Shown in pieces: positions 27,238 through 35,805 of a stretch of 64,000 bases of DNA. The translations under genes and the position numbers were made by a program. Source of the DNA: Streptomyces sp. QL37 (GTDB taxonomy: Bacteria; Actinomycetota; Actinomycetes; Streptomycetales; Streptomycetaceae); assembly GCF_002941025.1 (NCBI RefSeq), contig NZ_PTJS01000001.1:8645064-8709063 (forward strand), read 5' to 3'. Below the pieces are notes generated by a model that saw only the letters and a program-made list of their open reading frames with translations, was not told where the DNA came from and ran no database searches. Each line of letters begins with the position of its first letter. Position 1 is the first letter of the stretch.

Positions 27238-28302
27238 ATGATCACTGAGGCCGTGCTGCGCGGATACATCCTGGAAGAAGTTCTGGCTTGGCTGTTGCGG
27301 TCCAGTGGGTACGAAGTGCTCACCGCGCAGGACGATCAGGAGAAGGCGCCGTGGAAAGTGCTGGAGGAACGTAACCACGGCCTGGTGGTGCGCGGCCGTG
27401 GAGCATGGCACCAGGCAGACACACTGGGGCAGTTCCGGTACGTCCCGCCCTTCTCGCTGCCGGTGCGCCTGTTCGTCGAGGCGAAGTTCACCCAAAGCAA
27501 GGTCAAACTCTCCACTATCCGAAACGGCCACGGAGTCATGCACGACGTCAACGAAAACGTAATCACCACCGTGACGACGAGCTCAGGCCCACGCCGGCCC
27601 AGGACCCGCTACCGCTACAGCTACGCGATCTTCTCCACCTCCGGATTCACCCAGGACGCCCAAGAGTTCGCACTCGCCCATCAGATATCCCTCGTCGACC
27701 TGTCCGTCCCGGACTTCAAGAAGCTACGCGATCTGGTGAGCGAGACAGCAAAGGACGTCCACGCCGCGATGAAGGCGTTGCCGGCAGCCGAACTCCCGGC
27801 CATCAACGAGATCCGGAACTATCTACGGCGGCCGCTCCTGGACCTGTGGGATGAACCGGTTGCTTCCGACCCCTCGGTCACCACTCCTCTCGACGTCCTG
27901 GCAGACAGCTTGCAAAGCCGTTCCACCTTGGGACTGATCCTGGCCTTCCCCGCCGCACCATTCGTCCTCGGCCTGGCTTCCGACGACCTGTACGCCTTCG
28001 TCAACTACGCACTTGAGCAGCCCACGCACCATGTCCGTCTGCGTCGACTCAGGCAGTCGGCACCACATCGTGTGTGGGAGATTCGCCCGCTGGACGCCCC
28101 GGACGCCTACACGCTGACCTTCGGCCTGCCAGAGCAGATTGAGGCCTGGATCCTCAACCAGAATGCTGGCGCTCCGTCTCGCACACGCTGGGTGAAAGAG
28201 AGCATCCTTTCCGCCATGACCGTCTACTGGATGAACGGCGATCACGCCCATACCTTCCAACTCCGGTACGAGGCAGCTGAACTCCTGCAGGGACTCGAAT
28301 GA
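27238..28302 (+). CDS. PD-(D/E)xK restriction-endonuclease-like protein
   Basis: 354 residues. The N-terminus has the Glu-bearing helix (GYILEEVLAWLLRSSGYEVL), then QADTLGQF with Asp61, then LFVEAKFTQ with Glu81-x-Lys83, the pattern of Mrr-like nucleases. The C-terminal half is unassigned and may bind a target. ATG at 27238 with AGGG upstream. Its promoter region is shared with the divergent caspase-STAND gene (130 bp), so the two may be parts of one locus. Confidence 0.7.
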   Translation: MITEAVLRGYILEEVLAWLLRSSGYEVLTAQDDQEKAPWKVLEERNHGLVVRGRGAWHQADTLGQFRYVPPFSLPVRLFVEAKFTQSKVKLSTIRNGHGVMHDVNENVITTVTTSSGPRRPRTRYRYSYAIFSTSGFTQDAQEFALAHQISLVDLSVPDFKKLRDLVSETAKDVHAAMKALPAAELPAINEIRNYLRRPLLDLWDEPVASDPSVTTPLDVLADSLQSRSTLGLILAFPAAPFVLGLASDDLYAFVNYALEQPTHHVRLRRLRQSAPHRVWEIRPLDAPDAYTLTFGLPEQIEAWILNQNAGAPSRTRWVKESILSAMTVYWMNGDHAHTFQLRYEAAELLQGLE

Positions 28303-28690
28303 GACCCTGCTGAGGGGCGCCAGGCTTTGGGGCTCTCCGGAAGGACGCCTGGATGATCCGTCCCCGGTCGTGTAGGCCGCCTCTTCCAGTTGCCGCGACC
28401 GCTACAACCGGCAGCTGTAATCGGCGGCCGGGGATCGGAACAGGCCGTGATCCTCGTTCCCGAAGAACCACACAATCTGGACGAGTTTGGGTGGCAGTTC
28501 GGAACAGGAATCGCAGGCGAAGCCGACCGGCTTTGTGGCTGTCCTCCGGGTGAGAGGGACTGTGGTTCCGGCTCCGGCGTCTCATGCCGGCGATGGCTCT
28601 TGGCTGAAGTCGCCCGATCCGTGGCCAGGCTCAGCCCCCTCGTGCCCACAGCCACGGCTGATGCGCCCCGTTGGCCCACGGAGGCCCGCC
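28303..28690. other. Gap with only weak coding signal
   Basis: About 390 bp between the nuclease-like gene and the HEPN-type gene. One plus-strand frame gives VILVPEEPHNLDEFGWQFG and a short Cys-rich stretch, but it lacks a good start and continues as a poor frame. I take it as leader or remnant. Confidence 0.35.
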
Positions 28691-30478
28691 TTGCTCGAAG
28701 AAAACCAGTGCGCGGCGGAGCAAGACCACCTGATACTGATCCTTTCGGAGGTCCATGTGGGAATTGACCCGTCTGTGCTTGCCGCCGTGAACGAGGAAGC
28801 TGCAGAGTTCATTTCGCTGCAGGACCTTCTGCAGCGCTGGGTTCGGCGCGTCAATGCGGAACGGCTGCGCGGTCAAGCGGCCGTTGAAGCAGATGCGCTG
28901 TGGGCTGCTTTGTGTTTTCACCGCACTGAGCGGGGCGCGCTTGCGGGGAGCTACCTAGGTCAGGGAACTGATCAGTGGCCGGCGAACCCTCAGCAGGTCA
29001 CGGACGTCGCCGTGGAGATCTGGGCCGAATACGCGGATGCTGTCACCCACCCGATGCTTGCGGCCCGCCTGCATCATCTGGTGTGGGAAGCGCGCAGAAG
29101 GTTCCCTCATGTCCGCAAGGCGATCCAAGGCTACCTGGAGGCCGTACCTCGGTTCTTGGACCTGTCCGACGGCGCGGCGGGACGTTCCCGAGTGTGTGAC
29201 TGCCTGCTCTTCGCGCACGAGCTAGCGGTGCGTCTGAGTGTGCACGATCTCGAACAACAAGCACGACAGGCCATGACTGACTTCATTCGCACGCTCCTGG
29301 ACGATCCCCAGAACTCGGCCCCCGGCCTCGTGCTGGAGGTCATGCGCAGCTTGGTGGCACGCCAACCATCCGACAGCACCGTACGTACGCTGCTGGGTGA
29401 GGCCAGCAGAGTCCATGCCGGGAACACCCCGATTCTGATCGATCTGTTGCAGCTTCGGATGGCAGGGGAGTCAGACCTCGAGCGACGCACGGCCCTGCAA
29501 CGGCAGATCATCACAGCGATGCTCGACGAGGCCGAGCGCCTTCAGGGCTTCGTACGGGTCGACCGGCTCAACGCGGCGGCAGTAGCCGCTCGGAACTATG
29601 GTCTTGAGGATCTGTTTGACACGGCCCGGCTGCAGATGCAGGCGGTCGACTCGGACAAGCTCGGATTGACGAGCTTGCGCTTCGAGATCCCGCTTCAGCG
29701 CGCCGAGCTTGAAGGCTTCACACACAGTGTCCTCAGTCGGGCGCAGACGCCCGCCGAAGCCTTTGGTGTTCTGGCCGGTCTAGCCGCACCGACCGGGACC
29801 AGAGAGGCCAGCCAGGACTACGCGAGGACGGTCGCTTCCGAAGGCCTCTTGTCGTCCCTCATCCCCACGGTGCGAATCAACCCGGCCGGACCCGTTCCCG
29901 TCTCGGACGCAAGAGTGCAGACAGCAGCAGACCACGAGGCGCAGTGGCACGTCACCGCCATGCTGATCACGTCCGCATACGTGCACCACCTCCTCGAGGC
30001 GATCGGGGACCGCTTCGACCCGACCACGACGCAGCTGACGCATCTGTTCACCGCACGCCCTGTCATCCCGCCGCTGCGGGCCAACAAACTGGCTCAGGCT
30101 TTCCGCTACTACTGGAGCGGGGAACAGGACGCGGCCCTTGCTCTGGCACTGCCGCGGATCGAAGGCATCCTCCGTGAACTCCTCCGCCACAACCACGTCC
30201 CCATCGTGCAGCCGGCCCAGGGAGACACCCGTGGCAGGGTGACGCTCCTAACCACCCTCATCGACCGGATGACGGACGTCGGCATGGACGCCGACTGGCA
30301 AGTCTTTCTGCGCCTGCTTCTCGTAGACAGCGACGGCGGACTCAACCTCCGGAACAGTGAGCTACATGATCTTTCCGACTCGGAGACAGTGCCGCAGACC
30401 GTAGCCCTTGTCCTCCTGGCCGCGCTGTACCTCACGGCTCAAGCGCAGCAGGCGACCGCGCCTACTACGAGGAGCTGA
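28691..30478 (+). CDS. Helical protein with C-terminal HEPN-like RNxxxH motif (DUF4209-like)
   Basis: 595 residues from a TTG with GGAGG 6 bases before it; a GTG at 28757, also after GGAGG, is possible. It is nearly all alpha-helical. The C-terminal helix pair contains NLRNSELHDL (Arg554, His559), matching the RNxxxH motif of HEPN ribonucleases as in DUF4209 proteins. HEPN domains cut RNA or act as toxin partners. No membrane segments are seen. It follows the nuclease-like gene on the same strand but after 390 bp, so it may be a separate unit. Confidence 0.55.
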   Translation: MLEENQCAAEQDHLILILSEVHVGIDPSVLAAVNEEAAEFISLQDLLQRWVRRVNAERLRGQAAVEADALWAALCFHRTERGALAGSYLGQGTDQWPANPQQVTDVAVEIWAEYADAVTHPMLAARLHHLVWEARRRFPHVRKAIQGYLEAVPRFLDLSDGAAGRSRVCDCLLFAHELAVRLSVHDLEQQARQAMTDFIRTLLDDPQNSAPGLVLEVMRSLVARQPSDSTVRTLLGEASRVHAGNTPILIDLLQLRMAGESDLERRTALQRQIITAMLDEAERLQGFVRVDRLNAAAVAARNYGLEDLFDTARLQMQAVDSDKLGLTSLRFEIPLQRAELEGFTHSVLSRAQTPAEAFGVLAGLAAPTGTREASQDYARTVASEGLLSSLIPTVRINPAGPVPVSDARVQTAADHEAQWHVTAMLITSAYVHHLLEAIGDRFDPTTTQLTHLFTARPVIPPLRANKLAQAFRYYWSGEQDAALALALPRIEGILRELLRHNHVPIVQPAQGDTRGRVTLLTTLIDRMTDVGMDADWQVFLRLLLVDSDGGLNLRNSELHDLSDSETVPQTVALVLLAALYLTAQAQQATAPTTRS

Positions 30479-30683
30479 ACCGCTGACAGCGGCGCTGAAC
30501 AGGATGAGCCGGCGCCAGCCAACGCCCGGCCAGCGCCGCGGCGTCAGCAGAGCATCTGCGCGTGCCCGGGTCCCGACAGCTCTCGCGCTGAGGACGTGCG
30601 AGATCGGGAAGAAGGCCAGGGCGATCGGCAGCGGGCCTCTCCTCCTACTTGACGTACAAAGATCGATTAATGAATCATGAATC

Positions 30684-31004
30684 ATGCCTCAGGAGCAGAT
30701 GCGCCGTGTCTCCGCAAAGCTGTTCGGCAATCGCTATCGTGCCGAGCTGATGCTGGCGCTGGCGCAGGCAGGTACTCGAGGGGTCTGTATGGGGGATCTC
30801 GGCCTCCGGAACGGGGTATCGCCGGGCGTCTATAGGGCTCCGATGGAGGCGTTGGTGTCGCTGGGGCTGGTGGAAGCTCTCCCCGCAGCGGCGGGGGAGC
30901 GGCGTCGCTGGCACCGCAGGACGGCGCAGTCCTCGCTGTGGCCGTTGCTTCGGCCGCTACTGGACTGTTTGGCCGAGGAGGAGTCGCCCGCACAGGTACG
31001 TTAG
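30684..31004 (+). CDS. Winged-helix DNA-binding protein
   Basis: 106 residues. SAKLFGNRYRAELMLALAQAG and NGVSPGVYRAPMEALVSLGLVEAL are the helix pattern of ArsR/MarR-like winged helices: a helix-turn-helix plus recognition helix, then a wing with an Arg cluster (GERRRWHRR). It is preceded by AT-rich sequence with tandem GAATCAT. It probably regulates the adjacent gene at 31055 and possibly the convergent pair. No cysteine sensor motif is seen. Confidence 0.7.
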   Translation: MPQEQMRRVSAKLFGNRYRAELMLALAQAGTRGVCMGDLGLRNGVSPGVYRAPMEALVSLGLVEALPAAAGERRRWHRRTAQSSLWPLLRPLLDCLAEEESPAQVR

Positions 31005-31054
31005 ACGGGACGCCTCCGCATGCACGGGAATCGCAATAGGGCAGGGTGGGGTCT

Positions 31055-31669
31055 ATGACAGTCGTCGCGAGCAGCGCAGTGGGCCGGTCGGTCAGGGCCG
31101 TTTCCGGCGCTCTAATTCACCCCGGCGGCCACGCGAAGACACTCTCCCTGCTCGGCACCGACACCCTGGTCTTCTACCGCTTCGACGCCACCGAGCACGC
31201 CCGCAGGCAGCGCGCCGGAATGAAGGCCCTGACCGGTATGGCGCGGCTGGAGACGCTGCTGATCCTGCCGGTGGACATGCCCGTCCCCCTGGGCTCCCTC
31301 CATGCGAGGGACAGGGCCGCCGTGCGCAGGCTCCCGGCTGGTTCGGCCAGCCGTGACCGGCATGAGGTCACCCGCCACGCGGTGCGACCCCTCCACGTGG
31401 ATCTGGCCGTGGTGACTGCGGAGCAGCCCAGGCGGGGTCTGGAAGCAGCTACTCGCTTCGCTCCGTTCTGCAGCCGCGCGGTTCTGCTGCGACGTCCGGC
31501 TCCGCGCATGGACGACTTCCTCAACGAGGCCTCGTTCTACGGGGTGGGCGTCCTCGTCGACTCGCCCTCCGGCATTGAAATGGTGCTGGAGCCGCGCCTC
31601 TACCGGCCCCAGCGTCACACCGCCGCGGCCTGGAATTTCACCGAGGAGCTGTATCAGCGGGTGCGCTGA
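31055..31669 (+). CDS. Hypothetical protein of unknown fold
   Basis: 204 residues from ATG 31055, preceded by GGGTGGGG; a GTG at 31046 is also possible. It contains strand-helix alternation (DTLVFYRFDATEHARRQRAG, ETLLILPVDMPVPLG, VDLAVVTAEQ), so it may have a Rossmann-like or nuclease fold, but no motif is decisive. Its end overlaps the end of the convergent TGT-like gene by 16 bp. It lies 50 bp behind the winged-helix gene and is likely in its operon. Confidence 0.55.
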   Translation: MTVVASSAVGRSVRAVSGALIHPGGHAKTLSLLGTDTLVFYRFDATEHARRQRAGMKALTGMARLETLLILPVDMPVPLGSLHARDRAAVRRLPAGSASRDRHEVTRHAVRPLHVDLAVVTAEQPRRGLEAATRFAPFCSRAVLLRRPAPRMDDFLNEASFYGVGVLVDSPSGIEMVLEPRLYRPQRHTAAAWNFTEELYQRVR

Positions 31670-32883
31670 CCCGCCGGCGCCGCACTGCTCGCAGAAACGG
31701 CCTCCGGCACGAGCGCGGCCCACCGCCTGAGCTGCGCGTCCGCCTTGAAGGCACCCTTCTGATCGATGGACGCGTTCAGGGCCGGGTAGTGCTCGACCGC
31801 GTTGCGGCACATGTCGTGCCACCGCTTCTGGCGTCCGTGGCCGGGCGGGGCGGCCATCACCGCGTGCAGCCATGCGCCCATGATCGCGACATTGTGTGCC
31901 GCAGCCTGACGCTGGTGCTCGCTCAGCATGCTGGTGAACCGGTCCAGGCCCTCTCCGTCACAGATCGCGCAGTTGCATCGGGGGCGGTCCGCCGCGGCAA
32001 AGGCCTTTGCGATCTTTGAACCCAGGAAGAAGCCCATCAGCTCCGGCATGAGCACGTGAGGGGCGCGCACGATCGCTCTGCTGGACTGGGTCGGCTGACC
32101 GGGTGGGACGATGTGCCGCACGGAACCGGTCGTTCCGTAGGAACCGAAGGACGCGCCGTGAGCCAGGGCGCCGAAGACCGCGAGGTCGGTGCGCATCAGG
32201 GCGGCCCCGGGGACTGAAGCCAGGACACGGCGGAGGTTGCCGACGGCCTGCGGGAAGCGCCCGAGCGGGTCCATCTGCCCGCCCAGCATGAGGGCCTTGG
32301 GACCCTTGGTCAGGTTGAGCGCCCCGATGAGCTGACGGACGCTGTCGCCCTCCTGCAGCCACCCGACATCAACGGGTGCGGCGAAGATGAGAGAAGGATC
32401 GGCCAGGGCCTCCACCTGCCGGGCGGCGGCCAGAAGTGAATCGGAATCCTCAGCCTGGATATAGCCGGTCGGAGTGATCGCGGCCGTGACACCCGCTGCG
32501 CGCTGCCTGTTCACCGACATTCGCAGCGGGTCGTCGAGCTGAGGGTCTCCGAAGGAGAACCCCTCTTCCTCAGTTCGCGGAAACGGTGCCTCCTCTGTGG
32601 CGACCTGCGACGTGTACACCCCGGGATCGACGAGCAGCGGTGCGGTGAAACGCTCCTTGCGCAGCTCCAGAGCCTTGTTGACGGCACCGTCACCACACAG
32701 CACCAGGCCCCCGCGGCCCTCGTCGATGTGGTCGCGGACCTGCCAGAGTCGGGACATGGAGACGTGCAGCAGCAGACGGCCGTCCAGGGGGCCGGGAGGC
32801 AGGATCGCCCCGCCGGCGGGCTGGCCGAACGGCCCGGCGCCGTTACGAGGCAGCGGGGGGTCAGAGGGGGAAGTGCCGGTCAT
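31654..32883 (-). CDS. tRNA-guanine-transglycosylase-like (TGT/DpdA-fold) protein
   Basis: 409 residues. Barrel-like strands with aspartates (LLVDPGVY, IFAAPVDVGW, LMLGGQMDPLG) are followed by RCNCAIC (Cys303, 305, 308) and His330, close to the C-x-C-x2-C...H zinc site of tRNA-guanine transglycosylases. Relatives called DpdA insert deazaguanine bases in DNA, but no preQ0 genes are nearby here. It starts 4 bp after the stop of the XRE-ImmA/IrrE gene, as a two-gene operon. The pairing suggests regulation of, or toxicity by, the TGT-like enzyme. The fold is assigned by pattern. Confidence 0.5.
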   Translation of the reverse strand: MTGTSPSDPPLPRNGAGPFGQPAGGAILPPGPLDGRLLLHVSMSRLWQVRDHIDEGRGGLVLCGDGAVNKALELRKERFTAPLLVDPGVYTSQVATEEAPFPRTEEEGFSFGDPQLDDPLRMSVNRQRAAGVTAAITPTGYIQAEDSDSLLAAARQVEALADPSLIFAAPVDVGWLQEGDSVRQLIGALNLTKGPKALMLGGQMDPLGRFPQAVGNLRRVLASVPGAALMRTDLAVFGALAHGASFGSYGTTGSVRHIVPPGQPTQSSRAIVRAPHVLMPELMGFFLGSKIAKAFAAADRPRCNCAICDGEGLDRFTSMLSEHQRQAAAHNVAIMGAWLHAVMAAPPGHGRQKRWHDMCRNAVEHYPALNASIDQKGAFKADAQLRRWAALVPEAVSASSAAPAGQRTR

Positions 32884-32887
32884 GTCG

Positions 32888-33997
32888 TCACCTTCGAGAA
32901 GAGTTCACGGACAGCAGGCGGTTGCCTTCGCGGTAGAGACGCAGAAAATCTCCAGGAAGCAGACAGGCGCTTGACGCTGCTTGCTCCGTGGTGAGGGTGC
33001 GCTCTTCCAGCAGCCTGTCGACGAGCAACGGCACGCGACAGGGCTCTTCGAGGGGAACGTGCACCGGTTCGGCGGTGCGATATCCCAAGGCCGACATTTC
33101 GATGATAACCGTGCGGTACTGCCAGTCGGTGATGGCGTTCAACGTCAAGGCGCGGCGCAGCAGAGCGCTCATGGAGACCCTCCAGCGACGCTTCAGACCA
33201 GCCAGTTTGGTGATGTCGATGCCGCCAGTGAACTCTCCGCGGATGTCGCTTGCGGGCATCAGGAACTCCGAAGCGAAGGCATCGGCCTGCTTCTCCTGTT
33301 CCGGGCCGGATCCCGGCTCGCGGTGCATGACGAGATGACCGATCTCGTGGGCCATGCTGAACCGGCAGCGGTCTCCAGGCGCACGGCTGTTGACAAGGAA
33401 CAACGGGGCTTGGTCGACAGTCCACTGACTCACCGCGTCCAGCAGGTCACTCTCAAGATCCCGCAGGACGACCAACGATCCGGCCTCCTCGGCGGAGCGG
33501 ATAACGTCGGGCACGGGCCCGGCAGGCATGCCCCAACGCTTGCGCACCATGCGAGCGGCGTCCTTTGGTGTGAACAGGTCGCTCAGTTCAACCTGGGGAA
33601 AGTCGGCCCGCACGCCCTCTTCCGCGGCCACCCGGTACAGCCCGTTCAGCTGGATCCGCGTCAGGGCGAGCTGCGCATGGATGCGCCGCAGCACCCCGAC
33701 GGGTAGCGAGGCCCGCTTGCGATGGTGGATCAGGCCGATACCGACCCCATGTACCTGTGGATCCAGGCACAAAAGATCTGGCGGATACGACAGGGCGGCG
33801 GCATACAACTCCAGCCGTTCGCCCACGACCGCCAGACGGCCCGACTCGGCCTTGCTCACGTATCCCTGAGACACCGAAGTGCCTGTAACCCCCGAAGCCG
33901 TAGCCATCGCCGCGGCCACGTCCGCCTGGGTCATACCGCGGGACTCGCGCACGAGCGTGAGCATCGCCGGCTGCGCCTGCGCATCCTCGGCCACCAT
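32888..33997 (-). CDS. XRE-family HTH protein with ImmA/IrrE zinc protease domain
   Basis: 369 residues. Residues about 14-56 form a lambda-repressor-like helix-turn-helix (MTQADVAAAM ... GYVSKAESG). The second half has HEIGH (217-221) with a downstream ADAFASEFLMP, the zinc ligands of ImmA/IrrE proteases, which cleave repressors or antitoxins. A ribosome site (AGGGG) precedes the ATG at 33997. It is first in the operon with the TGT-like protein and probably controls and senses for that pair. Confidence 0.88.
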   Translation of the reverse strand: MVAEDAQAQPAMLTLVRESRGMTQADVAAAMATASGVTGTSVSQGYVSKAESGRLAVVGERLELYAAALSYPPDLLCLDPQVHGVGIGLIHHRKRASLPVGVLRRIHAQLALTRIQLNGLYRVAAEEGVRADFPQVELSDLFTPKDAARMVRKRWGMPAGPVPDVIRSAEEAGSLVVLRDLESDLLDAVSQWTVDQAPLFLVNSRAPGDRCRFSMAHEIGHLVMHREPGSGPEQEKQADAFASEFLMPASDIRGEFTGGIDITKLAGLKRRWRVSMSALLRRALTLNAITDWQYRTVIIEMSALGYRTAEPVHVPLEEPCRVPLLVDRLLEERTLTTEQAASSACLLPGDFLRLYREGNRLLSVNSSRR

Positions 33998-34274
33998 CCA
34001 TCACCCCTATCAAGCCTCGAAATTCTACCACCAATTATTCCTAGGGGGATTCGCCAGCATCTGTGTGCTGGCTGGTGCTCCAACAAGGAGCCCCAAAACG
34101 TGAGCCCTTGATGGTCACTCACCTGACTGCGACTCAGTGCCCGCACCTTGCTGACCTGACGAGTTTCCGGTTTGGAACGGCTCCGAACCACAGACCGTCG
34201 CTGCAGGCCCCCTCCGCGAGGAGGGAGTCCCTGCGGTCCGGTGTCAGCTGATCTTGGGCAGGTCCAGGTCGGGC

Positions 34275-34440
34275 TCAGCATGTGGTGAGCTCGGTGTCGG
34301 CGATTTTCGCCTCGTTGAAGGTGCCAAAGTTCGTTGATCGGCTGACGAGAGCGAAGTCCATGTCACCCGCGGTGAACCTGCTGGTGTAGTAGTGCCCAGT
34401 CGCAGCCCGGGGCGCCAAGCCCGTGACCGATATGCGGCAT
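34275..34440 (-). pseudogene. Possible protein-tail remnant
   Basis: The minus strand gives RISVTGLAPRAATGHYYTSR and then DMDFALVSRSTNFGTFNEAK before a stop, with coding-like codon use but no start or family. It lies in a 510-bp gap that also has CCCTCC-GCGA-GGAGGG, a tight hairpin, at 34210-34225. Confidence 0.3.
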
Positions 34441-34511
34441 GCCCCCTCGTGGCGGGGGCTACGGTGCTGGTGCTCCACGCGGGGCGTGTTGTCGTACGGA
34501 ATTTGGGTGTC

Positions 34512-35615
34512 TCAGGCTTGGCCCGAAACCGACCACAGTCGTGCAGCATCTGGCATGGAGGGCTCGTCGCCGAACCGCCAGGGCAGACAGGTCAGTTGTT
34601 CCAAATGAGTATCGGACGGAGCGGCTGTATGGGGGAGTGGGGCGGGGAGCCGACGCCACCGGCCCCGGGATGGCCGTTCCTCGCGGAGGGCCGGAGCGGG
34701 AATGCTGTGCTGGTCCATCCACCAGTCGAGCGCCAAGAACGCCGGTTCGGGCATCTCCCATTCCCGCAGAAGCCCGCTCGTCAGCGTCGACCATGCTTGG
34801 TCGTCACCGGCATCCCACGTGCCCCGCAGACGCCGTCGCTCCCGGGATGCCAGAGCACCGGCAAGGCGCACGGTCTCCGGGTAACTCACCAGGGGAGCGA
34901 TCCGTAGGTCGCTGCCGGCCGGTTCCGTGAGCATTCTGCGGCGCGCGGCCCATGCGGGCGGCGACAGGGCAGGCACGTTCCACCAGAGGGCGGCGATATG
35001 CAGAGCGTCTGCGAACAGGGCACGCCCGCCTGCACCGAGGCGCCGCTCCAACGCAACCCGCTTCTGGTGTGCCTGTACCACCTGGGGCAGTCTGGCCAGC
35101 GACAGCCATGTTGTGTCTGCTTCTCGCAGGTTGTCCAACCACCGCCGGTGCCGTGCACATACCCGCCACCGGGTGACTGAGACGAGGTACACGTCGGAAG
35201 GCCGGCGCCGGGCCTGCGCGCAGAGGTCGCAGGCCCGCACCAGGAACAAGGGGCCTCTGGGCTGCCACTGTGGCCACCGCCAGGCAGGGCCCGACCCGTC
35301 GTCGAGAAGATGGTGAGCCTGCAGATGTGGCAACGCCCGCTGCAGGCCGCTCACGCTGCTCCCGCTCATGACCGCCAGGCGCTGGAGAGCCGAGGCGTTG
35401 AGATAGACCTCGGTGGACTGCACCGGCATGGGCCGCTCACCGTCGCCGATCCTCTCCATGAGTTCGACGACGGGCATGTCGTTCAGTGCCGCCAGACGTG
35501 TGACGAAGGAGCCTGTCGACTCGCCCGCGATCAGCCTCACCGGCCGCGGCAGTCCAGCCGCCGGCCGCCGGGTGCGTTCCCGCGGTGTCTTCCTGCGGGG
35601 GCGACTATCACTCAC
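34512..35615 (-). CDS. tniQ: TniQ-family target-selection protein
   Basis: 367 residues. The TniQ opening is LPRPVRLIAGESTGSFVTRLA, followed by a helical stretch and a zinc finger with Cys129, Cys132, Cys153 and His156 (CDLC...CARH). A C-terminal LTCLPWRFG also ends the copy at 45032. In Tn7-like systems TniQ/TnsD binds target DNA or a targeting complex and recruits the TnsC ATPase. GTG start with AAGGA upstream. It is divergent from the helicase gene by 190 bp and separated by it from tnsABC, which lie on the same strand. Confidence 0.82.
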   Translation of the reverse strand: MSDSRPRRKTPRERTRRPAAGLPRPVRLIAGESTGSFVTRLAALNDMPVVELMERIGDGERPMPVQSTEVYLNASALQRLAVMSGSSVSGLQRALPHLQAHHLLDDGSGPAWRWPQWQPRGPLFLVRACDLCAQARRRPSDVYLVSVTRWRVCARHRRWLDNLREADTTWLSLARLPQVVQAHQKRVALERRLGAGGRALFADALHIAALWWNVPALSPPAWAARRRMLTEPAGSDLRIAPLVSYPETVRLAGALASRERRRLRGTWDAGDDQAWSTLTSGLLREWEMPEPAFLALDWWMDQHSIPAPALREERPSRGRWRRLPAPLPHTAAPSDTHLEQLTCLPWRFGDEPSMPDAARLWSVSGQA

Positions 35616-35805
35616 GTCGCTTCCTTGTCCTCATCTTCTGCCAGCTCACAGGAATGAATCATGCTCCGAATACCCTTTCAGAGAGGCGAGTTAGGCAGGC
35701 CGCGACGAGCAGGAATAGGCCAATCGGGGTCGGCCACCAAGCCTCGGCGCGAGCGGGAGCAGAACTGCACCGCCCGGCCCGTCCCCATCGACCCATAGGA
35801 CCCGA

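Noticed and set aside
28390..28767. Plus-strand frame with VILVPEEPHNLDEF
   Set aside because: It lacks a good start, overlaps the start of the HEPN-type gene and loses coding character.
34210..34225. CCCTCC-GCGA-GGAGGG hairpin as a telomere-like foldback
   Set aside because: It is single, internal and short; telomeres carry several spaced palindromes at a physical end.
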